Notes: a model not told the origin generated them from the sequence alone. DNA of 64,000 nucleotides from Sphingomonas sp. OV641 (GCF_900109205.1 NZ_FNZB01000001.1:1426001-1490000); one strand, 5' to 3'; counted from the first letter of the stretch, positions 35,601 to 43,482 are shown. Made by a program: numbers and translations.

Positions 35601-35835
35601 TCCGGAGGATGCGGCCCTGCTCATGTCGATCGCCCGCGTGCGGGAGCGTGCGCGCGGGCTAAACATCGCCCGGATCGATGCCGGGCCCGCCGCCATCGCC
35701 CTGACGCCGCGCAACGGCAGCAAGGGCGCGGCGCAGATCGATGGTCTGGTCGAAAAGGACGGACGCTTCCTGCTCAAGGAAGCGCTGGAAGAGCCATCCG
35801 CCCGGCTGGAACGGCTGGCGGCGCTACTCGGGTAG
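32650..35835 (+). CDS. Mfd-like transcription-repair coupling helicase, short and divergent
   Basis: SF2 DNA translocase of 1061 residues, about 90 shorter than E. coli Mfd (1148), mostly in the N-terminal UvrB-like region. The RNA polymerase-interaction domain (VGDTVIHEDHGIGVVAGIEA), the helicase core with Walker A GDVGFGKTEVALRAA (about 566-580), DEEQ box IIDEEQRFGAAD (near 666), LTLSATPIPRTLQ, and the C-terminal TRCF domain (LEDRFGELPEDAALLM) are all present. Where Mfd usually has the ...GTHALL stretch, this protein reads IGTGAVAGKGVKYKDL. It may be a second Mfd paralogue rather than the main one. It follows the spl-like and phosphoesterase genes. Confidence 0.88.
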   Translation: MSQSPDAETTALPPFGELPPSPMSIAETAAGVAPLLAAHDVIVAVADETRALALTRMLAAMMPDAHVLFCPGTDALPGDDAPPSPANVGQRVSALRAIRQNSAGKNRARIALVTSGEALARAYPPPAAFDAKPPSVAVGEPCDLAQLHDELIALGYIVDERVDEPGEVALRGQVLDIFPADAESPLRIEVADGVIASLRFYDPSDQRSIEDVDSHELGRVAEPPLDGQRVTLLDHLPKAVIVITDRADERRRRLLALSSDAAKRKSRRAAQDIVDDAAWQKALDGRETQGLDQQGEPPARFVEQRGPLAAFAKEAKQVLAAGDRVVLIGGERDLRFLTRRIEKRLDIAALAASDWSEILSSPKGTFCTLTAPADRGFRRDGIFAIAAADLLGSRAEREDGAAHRVDLSFVQGAEIRVGDTVIHEDHGIGVVAGIEALPNGDGTGGDTIKLTYAKDAVRLVPVAEADRLWRYGAEDDAVTLDTLDGRTWHERRGKIAEAIADTARQLTALAAERETHSAPVLDPAPAAYERFAAGFPFSETADQLTAIEAVRSDLASGKPMDRLIIGDVGFGKTEVALRAAAIAALAGKQVALAAPTTVLARQHLESFTARFEDAGIAVAGLSRLTSDAEKKRVKAGLADGSIQVVIGTGAVAGKGVKYKDLALVIIDEEQRFGAADKNKLQDLSAGHILTLSATPIPRTLQSALVGLRQLSVIATPPARRQPIRTAVSDFSPDTLRGALLRERARGGQSFVVVPRISDMAPLAEQLGKLVPELELLQAHGKMPAAEIDETMVRFGRGDGDVLLATNIIEAGLDVPRANTMAIVHADRFGLSQLHQLRGRVGRGHRRGQVLLFTDADDAISPRTLKRLRTLEAFDRLGAGFAISARDLDMRGAGDLLGDTQAGHMRLIGVELYQQLLEDALRTERGETVERWTPELQLGLEGRLPPEWIPEEDLRITLYARLGRLRSDAELDAFEAELEDRFGELPEDAALLMSIARVRERARGLNIARIDAGPAAIALTPRNGSKGAAQIDGLVEKDGRFLLKEALEEPSARLERLAALLG

Positions 35836-35871
35836 CACCGCCCCGCACTGCACCGTTTCAGGTTGCCCCCC

Positions 35872-36858
35872 TCACGGGTTGCCCTTGCCTCCATGGGCGC
35901 CGACGACGGTTCCGGTGGAGAAGCTTACGTCATCGGCCGCCAGCGTGACGTATAGTGAGGCAAGCTCGGCCGGCTGCCCGGCCCGGCCCAGCGGCGTGTC
36001 CTGTCCAAACTCGCCCATCTTGCCCGGCAACTGGCCGCCCGCCACCTGAAGCGGCGTCCACACCGGGCCTGGCGACACGGCATTCACCCGAATGCCCTTC
36101 TTCGCCAGCTGCTTCGCCATGCCCTTGGTCAGGTTCAGGATCGCCGCCTTGGTGCTGGCATAATCGATCAGCTCCTCGCCAGGATCATAGGAGTTCACCG
36201 ACACGGTGTTGATGATCACGCCGCCAGGCGGCAGTGCGGGGATCGCTGCCTTGCTGAAGCGAAAGACATGGTAGACGTTCGTTTCATAGGTGCGGACGAA
36301 CTGCTCGTCCGAAATCTCCATGATGTCGGCCTTGCTCTGCTGATAAGCGGCATTGTTGACCAGAATGTCCAGCCCGCCCAGCGCGGCGATCGCCTTGCGC
36401 ACCGTCTCCTCGCACGCCTTTTGCGTCCGGATGTCCGCCGGCAGCAGCACGGCCTTGCGCCCGGCCTGTTCGATCAGCGCCTTCACCTCGCGCGCGTCCG
36501 GCTCTTCCGTGGGATAATAGTTGATCGCGACATCTGCCCCCTCGCGGGCAAAGGCGATCGCCGCGGCGCGGCCGATCCCGCTGTCGCCGCCGGTGATCAG
36601 CGCGCGCCGTCCGGCCAGCTTGCCCGATCCGCGATAGCTTGTTTCCCCATGGTCGGGGCGCGGGTTCATCTTGCTGGCGAGCGCTGGCCATGGCTGCCGC
36701 TGCTCGGGGAAGGGTTCCCGGCGATAGCGGGTGCGCGGATCGCTCAGCATCGGGCGCCCTCCCGCCTGCCCCTGTGCCGCGGCGGGCGTGGACGCCGCCG
36801 CCAGCCCGAGAACCGCGCCGCCCAGCAGGCCGCGTCGCGAGCTTTCGAATTCACTCAT
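35872..36858 (-). CDS. Short-chain dehydrogenase with twin-arginine signal
   Basis: 328-residue SDR. The N-terminus MSEFESSRRGLLGGAVLG then LAAASTPAAA is a clear Tat signal, so the protein is exported folded, which is unusual for an SDR. After a linker rich in Pro and Arg, the enzyme domain begins LAGRRALITGGDSGIGRAAA, with LDILVNNAAYQ and the catalytic triad in NTVSVNSYDP...YASTK. It resembles general-stress YhdF/YgfF-type SDRs of the glucose dehydrogenase group. ATG 36858 was fixed because the Tat signal begins there. It diverges from the acetyl-CoA hydrolase gene. The substrate is unknown. Confidence 0.9.
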   Translation of the reverse strand: MSEFESSRRGLLGGAVLGLAAASTPAAAQGQAGGRPMLSDPRTRYRREPFPEQRQPWPALASKMNPRPDHGETSYRGSGKLAGRRALITGGDSGIGRAAAIAFAREGADVAINYYPTEEPDAREVKALIEQAGRKAVLLPADIRTQKACEETVRKAIAALGGLDILVNNAAYQQSKADIMEISDEQFVRTYETNVYHVFRFSKAAIPALPPGGVIINTVSVNSYDPGEELIDYASTKAAILNLTKGMAKQLAKKGIRVNAVSPGPVWTPLQVAGGQLPGKMGEFGQDTPLGRAGQPAELASLYVTLAADDVSFSTGTVVGAHGGKGNP

Positions 36859-37044
36859 CCACCATCTCCACCATGAATATCGGTTCAGGTGAGGGACGCA
36901 CCGACGCTGCCGGCGTTCCGGCCGGCCGGACGCAAGACGATAATTATCCTGTGATGATGGGCACATGGCGCTCCGCGCTCGACTTCGCGGGGCGATCGGC
37001 GGAAAGGGCAGCAGCCCTTGCTTACCACAACCAACGAGACTGCT

Positions 37045-38559
37045 GTGTCCGATCGTATCGCATCCGCCGCTCTCCGCTCCCGCGTCACTGACGCCGACAC
37101 CGCCGCCGCGCTGATCCAGCCGGGCGAGACGGTCGGCATGAGCGGCTTCACCGGTTCTGGCTACCCCAAGGCGGTGCCGCAGGCGCTTGCCCGTCGCATG
37201 GCGGCGGAACGTGCCGGCGGACGTCCGTTCCGCGTCAATCTGTGGACCGGCGCTTCGACCGGCCCGGAGCTGGATGGCGCCCTTGCGGCCGTGGATGGCG
37301 TCGCCCAGCGGCTTCCCTATTCGTCCGATCCCGTGGCGCGGGAAAAGATCAACCGCGGCGAGATCGACTATCTCGACATGCATCTCAGCCAGGTCGCACC
37401 AATGGCGTGGGAAGGGGTGATCGGCACGCTCGACACGGCGGTGGTGGAGATCACCGGCATCAAGGCCGATGGTTCGCTGATCCCCTCCTCCTCGATCGGC
37501 AACAACAAGACGTGGCTCGATCGCGCCAAGCGCGTGATTCTGGAGGTCAATCGCTGGCAGAACCCGGCGCTGGAGGGCGCGCACGACATTTACTACGGCA
37601 CGCGCCTGCCGCCGGAGCGCGTTCCCATTCCTCTGGTCCGCCCGGATGATCGCATCGGCTCTCCCTATCTCTCCTGCGATCCGGACAAGATCGTTGCGAT
37701 CGTCGAAACGGATGCGCCGGACCGCAACCTTCCCTTCGCCGCGCCGGACGACACCGCGCTCGCGATTGCCGGCCACATCATCGAATTCCTCAGTCATGAG
37801 GTGAAGCGCGGCCGCCTTCCGGCCTCGCTGCTCCCGATCCAGTCGGGCGTGGGCAATATCGCCAATGCCGTGCTTTCCGGGCTGGTCGACGCGCCGTTCG
37901 ATCCGATGACCGCCTATACGGAGGTGATCCAGGACGGGATGCTGGACCTGCTCGACGCGGGCAAGCTTCGCATGGCCTCGGCCACGGCCTTTTCGCTCAG
38001 CCCGGCGGCCGCCGATCGCCTCAATGCGAACATGGCCTCTTATGCCAGCCGCATGATCCTGCGCCCGCAGGAAATCAGCAATCATCCCGAACTCGTCCGC
38101 CGGCTCGGCTGCATCGCGATGAACGGCCTGATCGAGGCCGACATCTATGGCAACGTCAATTCCACGTTGGTCATGGGCTCGCGCATCCAGAATGGTATCG
38201 GCGGCTCGGGTGATTTCGCCCGCAACGCCTATGTCTCGATCTTCATGACGCCTTCGACGGCCAAGGGCGGCCGCATCTCCGCCATCGTGCCGCAGGCGAG
38301 CCATGTCGATCACATCATGCAGGACGTGCAGGTGATCGTCACCGAACAGGGCCTGGCCGATCTGCGCGGCCTCAGCCCGCGGCAGCGCGCCGCGGTGGTG
38401 ATCGAGCGCTGCGCGCACCCGAGCTATCGCCCGCTGCTCGCCGATTATGCCGCGCGCGCACGGGGCGGCGCTTATGGCCTGCATGCGCCCGCACTGCCGG
38501 GCGAGGCGCTGTCCTGGCATCAGCGCTTCATGGAAACAGGCACCATGCTTCCCGCCTGA
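37045..38559 (+). CDS. Acetyl-CoA hydrolase/transferase family protein (succinate CoA-transferase type)
   Basis: Transfers CoA between acetate, succinate or propionate. The 504-residue protein has the family landmarks GETVGMSGFTGSGYPKAVP at the N-terminus, the catalytic glutamate in TAYTEVIQDGMLDLLDAGKL, MGSRIQNGIGGSGDFARNAY and VTEQGLADLRGLSPRQRA. GTG 37045 gives the usual start VSDRIASAALRSRV; a TTG at 37018 would add 9 residues. It stands alone, divergent from the Tat SDR. Confidence 0.93.
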   Translation: MSDRIASAALRSRVTDADTAAALIQPGETVGMSGFTGSGYPKAVPQALARRMAAERAGGRPFRVNLWTGASTGPELDGALAAVDGVAQRLPYSSDPVAREKINRGEIDYLDMHLSQVAPMAWEGVIGTLDTAVVEITGIKADGSLIPSSSIGNNKTWLDRAKRVILEVNRWQNPALEGAHDIYYGTRLPPERVPIPLVRPDDRIGSPYLSCDPDKIVAIVETDAPDRNLPFAAPDDTALAIAGHIIEFLSHEVKRGRLPASLLPIQSGVGNIANAVLSGLVDAPFDPMTAYTEVIQDGMLDLLDAGKLRMASATAFSLSPAAADRLNANMASYASRMILRPQEISNHPELVRRLGCIAMNGLIEADIYGNVNSTLVMGSRIQNGIGGSGDFARNAYVSIFMTPSTAKGGRISAIVPQASHVDHIMQDVQVIVTEQGLADLRGLSPRQRAAVVIERCAHPSYRPLLADYAARARGGAYGLHAPALPGEALSWHQRFMETGTMLPA

Positions 38560-38634
38560 CCCATACGGGCCTCCCGCCAAGGGGTGGCGACACCGCAGGG
38601 GAAGTACCTACTCGGTCGCTCCACAGAGCGCGTC

Positions 38635-38695
38635 ATCCCGGCCTTGTGCCGGGATCGACCGTTCCGCCAATCCACGGCCGGAAATTGGCGGAACG
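38635..38695. repeat. Paired palindromes between convergent genes
   Basis: ATCCCGGC (38635-38642) pairs with GCCGGGAT (38648-38655). CGTTCCGCCAAT (38660-38671) pairs perfectly with ATTGGCGGAACG (38684-38695) over 12 bp with a 12-base loop. They lie between the acetyl-CoA transferase and the DUF2945 gene and could end both transcripts; they also look like mobile intergenic repeats. Confidence 0.7.
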
Positions 38696-38789
38696 ATAGA
38701 TGCCGATAAGGCTCGGCAGCAGCTCACCCGTCGCCCTACCTTCTTCTCGCCCCGCCCGGCGACGTGACGCGAACCAGCCGGTTCAGCTC

Positions 38790-38999
38790 CTAGCCCTTCT
38801 TCAGCGCGTCCGGCTTGTGAACCGCTTCCTTGCCCGACTTGTCGCTCTTCACGCGATATTGCGGATCGTCCTTTGACGCCTTGGCCGTATGACCACCGGC
38901 CTTGGTGGTGCTCGTCTCCTTGCGCACCACCTTGCCGGAAGTCTCGCCCTGCGGCGTGTCCCACTTCACATGGTCGCCGGCTTTCAGGTTCTTTGTCAT
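38790..38999 (-). CDS. DUF2945-type small protein (hypervirulence-associated TUDOR-like domain)
   Basis: 69 residues from ATG 38999: MTKNLKAGDHVKWDTPQGET then SGKVVRKETSTTKAGGHTAK and a Lys-rich end (DDPQYRVKSDKSGKEAVHKP). The GDxVxWxTPQGxTxGxV core is the DUF2945 family, a small SH3/Tudor-like barrel seen in many soil bacteria. It is highly basic and its function is unknown. GGAGAG lies upstream of the ATG. The gene lies alone between the repeat at 38635 and the divergent YihY-type gene. Confidence 0.82.
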   Translation of the reverse strand: MTKNLKAGDHVKWDTPQGETSGKVVRKETSTTKAGGHTAKASKDDPQYRVKSDKSGKEAVHKPDALKKG

Positions 39000-39147
39000 G
39001 ACACGCTCTCCGATGCGGACGTTGCCGCCCGGCTCCGAACGCGCCGATCGATCGCCCGGTTGCGCGGCCGCCACGCCCATCGGCAAAGATCGCTCGCGGG
39101 AACGTCATCGCTGCCAACTTGTTCGATCAGAACGATGAAAGGGAGGG

Positions 39148-40419
39148 ATGATGCCAGCAACGAGCCCCACGACGACACCGGCGGAACGCGGTCGCCAGGC
39201 CCCTACCCCTTGGGCCATCCCCCCGCGCGGCTGGAAGGATGTCGTGCTGCGCAGCTGGCGGGAATCGGGGCAGGACAACATCAGCCTCGTCGCGTCCGGG
39301 GTCGCATTCTGCGGCATCCTCGCGATGGTGCCAATGCTCGGCGCCATTGTGCTCAGCTACGGGCTGGTCGCGACACCCGAGACGGTGATGAACAATGTCC
39401 GCTCGCTCACCTCGCTGATGCCGGCAGACGCCGCTCGGCTGATCGGCGAGCAGCTCGCCAATGTCGTCTCCACCTCCGATGGCAAGAAGGGATTCGGCCT
39501 GCTCATTGCGCTTGGCATCGCTCTCTACGGCGCGATGAAGGGCGCCACGGCGATCATCACCGCGCTCAACATCGCTTATGATGAGGAAGAAACGCGCGGC
39601 TTCGTGAAGCTGAACCTCATCGCGCTGGCGATCACCGCCGGCGGCGTTCTGGTGGCGGTGCTGGCGGTGGTCGCGATCGCCGCCATGGGATCGCTGAAGC
39701 ACCTGTTTCCCACGCTGCCCGCGCCGGTGCTCGTCCTGAGCAACATCATTTCCCATCTGGTCATGGCCGCCGTGGGTGCCGCCGCCGCGGCGACGCTATA
39801 TCGCTTCGCCCCCAATCGCGAAGGCGCCAAATGGGTCTGGCTCACCCCCGGGTCGGTCTTCGCGGCGCTTTCCTGGGTCCTGATGACATTGGGCTTCGGC
39901 ATCTATGTCGCCAATTTCGGCAGCTATGACGCCACTTATGGCTCGCTTGGCGCGGCGGTGGTTCTGCTCACCTGGCTGTACCTGTCGGCCTATGTCCTGC
40001 TGCTGGGGGCGGAGTTCAACTGCGAGCTGGAGCGCCAGACCGCGCAGGATACGACCACCGGCGCGGCCCAGCCGATGGGCACGCGCGGCGCCTATGCCGC
40101 TGATACCGTGGCGAGCGGGCCGGAACCGCAGTCGAAGCCGGCATTGGGCAGCACCACGCGCACCCCGGCCAGCGATCCCCATCCCGCCACCGGGCCGGCG
40201 AGGACCGGCCTTGCCGTCAGCAGCAATCTCGATCGGGCGCTCCGCATCGGCTCCATCGGCAAGGTCGGGCTGCTCCCCTCGCTTTTCGCCACGCTTGGCC
40301 TGACCATGATGGGCAAGCGGAACAGGACGGCGCTCGGCATCACCTTCATGGCCGCGGCCGGCGGGCTGAAGTGGCTCAGCCGCCCCGACGCGCGGTCCAC
40401 GACGTCGACGCGGGGATAA
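39148..40419 (+). CDS. YihY/BrkB-family inner-membrane protein with long C-terminal tail
   Basis: Membrane protein of about 423 residues. The BrkB domain occupies roughly residues 30-290 with six hydrophobic segments, including LVASGVAFCGILAMVPMLGA, LIALGIALYGAMKGATAIIT, and LNLIALAITAGGVLVAVLAV; the conserved YGSLGAAVVLLTWLYLSAYV is near the last segment. A low-complexity Thr/Pro/Ala region and an additional stretch with LPSLFATLGLTMMGKRNRT then TALGITFMAAAGGLKWLS follow, not present in short BrkB proteins. The function of the family is not established. Two ATGs are adjacent (39148, 39151) behind GGGAGGG; the start could be either. Confidence 0.88.
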   Translation: MMPATSPTTTPAERGRQAPTPWAIPPRGWKDVVLRSWRESGQDNISLVASGVAFCGILAMVPMLGAIVLSYGLVATPETVMNNVRSLTSLMPADAARLIGEQLANVVSTSDGKKGFGLLIALGIALYGAMKGATAIITALNIAYDEEETRGFVKLNLIALAITAGGVLVAVLAVVAIAAMGSLKHLFPTLPAPVLVLSNIISHLVMAAVGAAAAATLYRFAPNREGAKWVWLTPGSVFAALSWVLMTLGFGIYVANFGSYDATYGSLGAAVVLLTWLYLSAYVLLLGAEFNCELERQTAQDTTTGAAQPMGTRGAYAADTVASGPEPQSKPALGSTTRTPASDPHPATGPARTGLAVSSNLDRALRIGSIGKVGLLPSLFATLGLTMMGKRNRTALGITFMAAAGGLKWLSRPDARSTTSTRG

Positions 40420-40445
40420 GCGCCCCCGCCGCGAGTCCGGCAGGG

Positions 40446-41534
40446 TCAGTCGGCGTGAGACGCCACGATCGCGCGGCTGACATCGCCCATCAACCGCATC
40501 CGGCTCGGGATCGACTGGCGCGTGCTCGCGATCATGACGGCCACCGCATAACGGTGGCCATTGGGGGCGACGAGCAGCCCCACGTCGTTATAGCCGGTCG
40601 ACAGGCTGCCCAGATCCTGCCCGGTCCCGGTCTTGTGCGCCAGCGTCCAGCCAGGCCGAAGCCCCGATTTCAGCCGCAGCGGCCCGGTCCGGCTGGCCCG
40701 CATCAGCGACAACAGCTTGTCGGTCGAGGCCGGGCTGAGCAGCTTCCCCTGCGCCAGCAGCGCAATGCCCAGCGTCACGCCGTTGGCCGACGCGCCATCT
40801 TCGGGATCGGCCAGGTACCGGTCCAGCGCCCGGCGCCGCGCCTCATAGCTCATTGCCGCCCGCGCCTGGAGAAAGCCCCAGCCCCCCGCCCATTCCGGCC
40901 GCCAGGTCAGCCCGGCCGTGCGCGCCTGCAGCAGCCGTTCGCCGGGGCCGAACGTCACCCCGGCGACATCCTTGTCATCCAGCATCCTCCGAACCGCCTC
41001 CGGCCCGCCCACGCGCCACAGCAGCACGTCGTTCGCCGTATTGTCGCTCCGCGTCATGGCGCCCTGCAGCAAGGCGCCAACCGTGGTTCGATACCCGTCA
41101 CTGTCCACCAGCGGTCTGATCGGCTGGTGAAACACGGTGAGGTCAGATTTGCGCACCGTAACAGGATCGCTCAGGCTCATTCGTCCCCGATCAACCGCAT
41201 CCATGACGGTGATGCCGACCCACAATTTGCTCACGCTCTGCTGCGGGCGCGGCTTGTCCCCGGCCCAATCGACCGTCCAGCCTTCGTCGATGTCCCGAAC
41301 CGAGATCCCCACGTCGCCGCTGAAACCGCGCCCCAGCGCCTGGACGGCGTTCAGCAGCGCGGCTGGCGGTTGCGGGCGCGCTACCGACACGCGCGGCGGC
41401 GGCGGCGGCGCTGGTTGGCGAACGGTAACGGGCTTTGCAGCGGGCGCCGAGACGGGCGGCGCGGCAGGAACACAGGCGGCGATGACACTCAGCGCGGCGA
41501 TCGCGCTGAGCCGGCGGACGAACGTGGCGGACAT
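40446..41534 (-). CDS. Class A beta-lactamase-like serine hydrolase lipoprotein
   Basis: 362 residues. The N-terminus ends in a lipobox, LSVIAAC with Cys21, so it is anchored to a membrane, followed by a Pro-rich spacer (RQPAPPPPPRVS). The enzyme core has the serine active site QQSVSKLW (Ser100-x-x-Lys103), SDN at 163-165 (TRSDNTAND), and KTG at 301-303 (AHKTGTG), the three class A motifs. The omega-loop ExxLN, which holds the deacylating glutamate in true lactamases, is not obvious. It could be a penicillin-interacting hydrolase rather than a resistance enzyme. The ATG at 41534 has AAAGGGAG 4 bases upstream. Confidence 0.86.
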   Translation of the reverse strand: MSATFVRRLSAIAALSVIAACVPAAPPVSAPAAKPVTVRQPAPPPPPRVSVARPQPPAALLNAVQALGRGFSGDVGISVRDIDEGWTVDWAGDKPRPQQSVSKLWVGITVMDAVDRGRMSLSDPVTVRKSDLTVFHQPIRPLVDSDGYRTTVGALLQGAMTRSDNTANDVLLWRVGGPEAVRRMLDDKDVAGVTFGPGERLLQARTAGLTWRPEWAGGWGFLQARAAMSYEARRRALDRYLADPEDGASANGVTLGIALLAQGKLLSPASTDKLLSLMRASRTGPLRLKSGLRPGWTLAHKTGTGQDLGSLSTGYNDVGLLVAPNGHRYAVAVMIASTRQSIPSRMRLMGDVSRAIVASHAD

Positions 41535-41680
41535 GTTACTCCCTTTGCCCACCTGCTAAGCGCCAGAGCCTGCAGGAGAAAGGCCGCCGGCTCAGCCTGT
41601 CGCGATTAGGCCGTCATCCATCGCAGAAGCTAAAGCGGCGCTCGCGAGCCACGCGCGGGTGTCGACAGGGGTGAGCGCCG

Positions 41681-42466
41681 TCAGCGCCGCTCCAGCACCA
41701 GCGACTGCACCGCGCGCGCAAATGGGCCACGCACGTCCGACAGCCGCGTCATCGCCAAACCGGCGCCATCATCACCGGCCCAGGTTTCCGCATCCGAAAA
41801 CAACCACTCACCCACGGGCGCGCGGGCGAAGTTGACGGTCAAATCCGCATTGATGAACGTCCACTCGTCAAACGGCAGAACCGGCGCGATACCGTTGGAG
41901 AAATCGGCCACCGCCATCGCCCGCGCCACGGGGGACAACGGCTCTCCCTCGATCAGGGCGCGATGCTGGCGGAACCACACCTGCCCCGGGCCGAGCTGAC
42001 GAAAGCCGCCCCGGATCCGTCGCAGGTCGAAATTGGCACCAAAGTTCACCGCGCCGGGCAAGCTGTCCCGAAACTGGTCATCTTCCGCCACGTTCTCGGG
42101 TGAACCGGCGACCTCCGGCATGGCGGCACCCGCCGGAACGGGCTCTTCCGCCATCCGCACGCGCAACACATTCGCGCGGGTGACTTCCTTGCCGTCGTGC
42201 AGCAATTTGACCTGTAAGAGCTGAATCTTGCGCCCGTCGCGGATCACCTCGGTTGCGATATCAAGCCGCGCCACGGGGACGGGCCGCAACAGCTCAACCG
42301 TCACGCGTGCGACCCGCATCGGCGCTGCCGTCGGCACCTGCTCGGCCGCCCAGGCGACCAGCGCGGAGGGCGCGCCACCGTGCTGCAATTGCGGATGCCA
42401 CGGGCCGGCCGCATAGGCCGTCGCGAAAAATCCGCTTCCCTGTTTCACGAAGATGGCGTCGTTCAC
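41681..42466 (-). CDS. Thioesterase-family protein (double hotdog, TesB-like)
   Basis: 261 residues read from GTG 42466 (VNDAIFVKQGSGFFATAYAA), which has AGAGGA 9 bases upstream; the longer frame from 42499 has less support. AAGPWHPQLQHGGAPSALVAW and VARVTVELLRPVPVARLDI form the first hotdog, and WTFINADLTVNFARAPVGEW with AETWAGDDGAGLAMTRLSD the second, the TesB/acyl-CoA thioesterase arrangement. It probably hydrolyses acyl-CoA esters. It lies alone between the beta-lactamase-like gene (146 bases downstream) and a large non-coding gap. Confidence 0.84.
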   Translation of the reverse strand: MNDAIFVKQGSGFFATAYAAGPWHPQLQHGGAPSALVAWAAEQVPTAAPMRVARVTVELLRPVPVARLDIATEVIRDGRKIQLLQVKLLHDGKEVTRANVLRVRMAEEPVPAGAAMPEVAGSPENVAEDDQFRDSLPGAVNFGANFDLRRIRGGFRQLGPGQVWFRQHRALIEGEPLSPVARAMAVADFSNGIAPVLPFDEWTFINADLTVNFARAPVGEWLFSDAETWAGDDGAGLAMTRLSDVRGPFARAVQSLVLERR

Positions 42467-42972
42467 TCGCGCATGTCCTCTTTCCTGGGCGCTTCTCACC
42501 TACTGGCTGGACGCGCGCGTGCAACGCGCATTCGACCGACGCCTTTCCTGGTGGCGCGGGTCCGTTGTCAGATTCGCGCGTTGCCACCGCCTCGGTCCGC
42601 CGCGCACACCGCCCTTGGTGCACCGCACAAGATAACGCTCACTTAGCGGACAAAGTGTCCGTTATGGCTCGCCTCTAGGTGCAGAACTGTGTTGCGAGGC
42701 TTTCAGCGTTGCGACATCTGGCTCGAGTCACGCCCTAGATGGTTCCAACGCGCGCCGAATGATATCAGCGCGGCTGTTCTCTTCAGGGAAGCGCAAAAAA
42801 GTATAACGGGTATGAGAATTCTGAAGCTCACCATTACGTAAACGCGAGCAACATGGACCCTGTCACGTCGTGTCAGCAATAAAGCCTGACTCGACAGTAT
42901 CTTTTCATTACTAAGTCCAATACCGTGTAACCCCGTACTTCCCGGCTGGGGTTTCATTCTGTAGGAAGAGTT
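42467..42972. other. 506-base gap between the thioesterase and MucR genes
   Basis: No gene is supported; frames across it are short and without ribosome-binding sites. It is richer in A/T toward the MucR gene (for example AAAAAAGTATAACGG near 42795 and CTTTTCATTACTAAG near 42901) as expected for a promoter region, since the MucR family binds A/T-rich sites. A strong dyad lies at 42647-42661. AGGAAGAG precedes the MucR ATG. Confidence 0.55.
42647..42661. promoter_or_regulatory. Dyad CGGACA-AAG-TGTCCG (possible operator)
   Basis: A perfect 6-bp inverted repeat around AAG, extended by TA/TA one base further out and by ATAACG (42632-42637) with CGTTAT (42660-42665) as a wider pair. The form GGACA-N3-TGTCC is like operators of TetR-type regulators. 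It lies 180 bases upstream of the thioesterase start and 311 bases upstream of mucR. Confidence 0.45.
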
Positions 42973-43482
42973 ATGACTGACAGGCCAGACGACGACAGCA
43001 CCCTCTTGGCAACTGAGCTAACCATCGCATGGCTGGCCAATCCGAACACGCGCGTAAACCCGGACGATGTGCCCGGGGTTCTTGCGTCAATGTATGAAGC
43101 AGTGCGCACCTTGGGTAAGACGTCAGCTCCCGATGAAGGTGACGCCGCCGACACCCCTGAATACAAGCCTGCCGTCAGTGTCCGGAAATCCCTGGCCGAT
43201 CCGGACTTCATCGTTTCGCTGATCGACGGGAAGAAGTATCGCAGCCTGCGCCGCCACTTGAACGCGCATGGTCTCTCTCCGGAAGATTATCGCCAGCGTT
43301 ATGGGCTGAAGCCTGATTACCCGATGGTCGCGCCGGGTTATTCCGCCGCCCGTCGTGATGTGGCGAAGAAGCTTGGTCTGGGCCGCAAGCCGGGGACGAA
43401 GATCAACAAGTCACCCGATCAGCAGGCGTCTACCCGGCGCGGACGCAAGCCGAAGGGCGAAGAGGCCGGCGGCGAGGAATGA
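42973..43482 (+). CDS. MucR/Ros-family transcriptional regulator with degenerate zinc finger
   Basis: Global silencer family of alphaproteobacteria. 169 residues: an N-terminal helical region (LLATELTIAWLANPNTRVNP, DDVPGVLASMYEAV) for oligomerisation, then the Ros-type finger IVSLIDGKKYRSLRRHLNAHG (residues 80-100), then LSPEDYRQRYGLKPDYPMVA and a basic tail with AKKLGLGRKPGTKI and RRGRKPKG. The zinc motif C-x2-D-x9-H-x3-H is otherwise exact (Asp85, His95, His99) but residue 82 is Ser, not Cys. The upstream gap fits autoregulation. Confidence 0.93.
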   Translation: MTDRPDDDSTLLATELTIAWLANPNTRVNPDDVPGVLASMYEAVRTLGKTSAPDEGDAADTPEYKPAVSVRKSLADPDFIVSLIDGKKYRSLRRHLNAHGLSPEDYRQRYGLKPDYPMVAPGYSAARRDVAKKLGLGRKPGTKINKSPDQQASTRRGRKPKGEEAGGEE

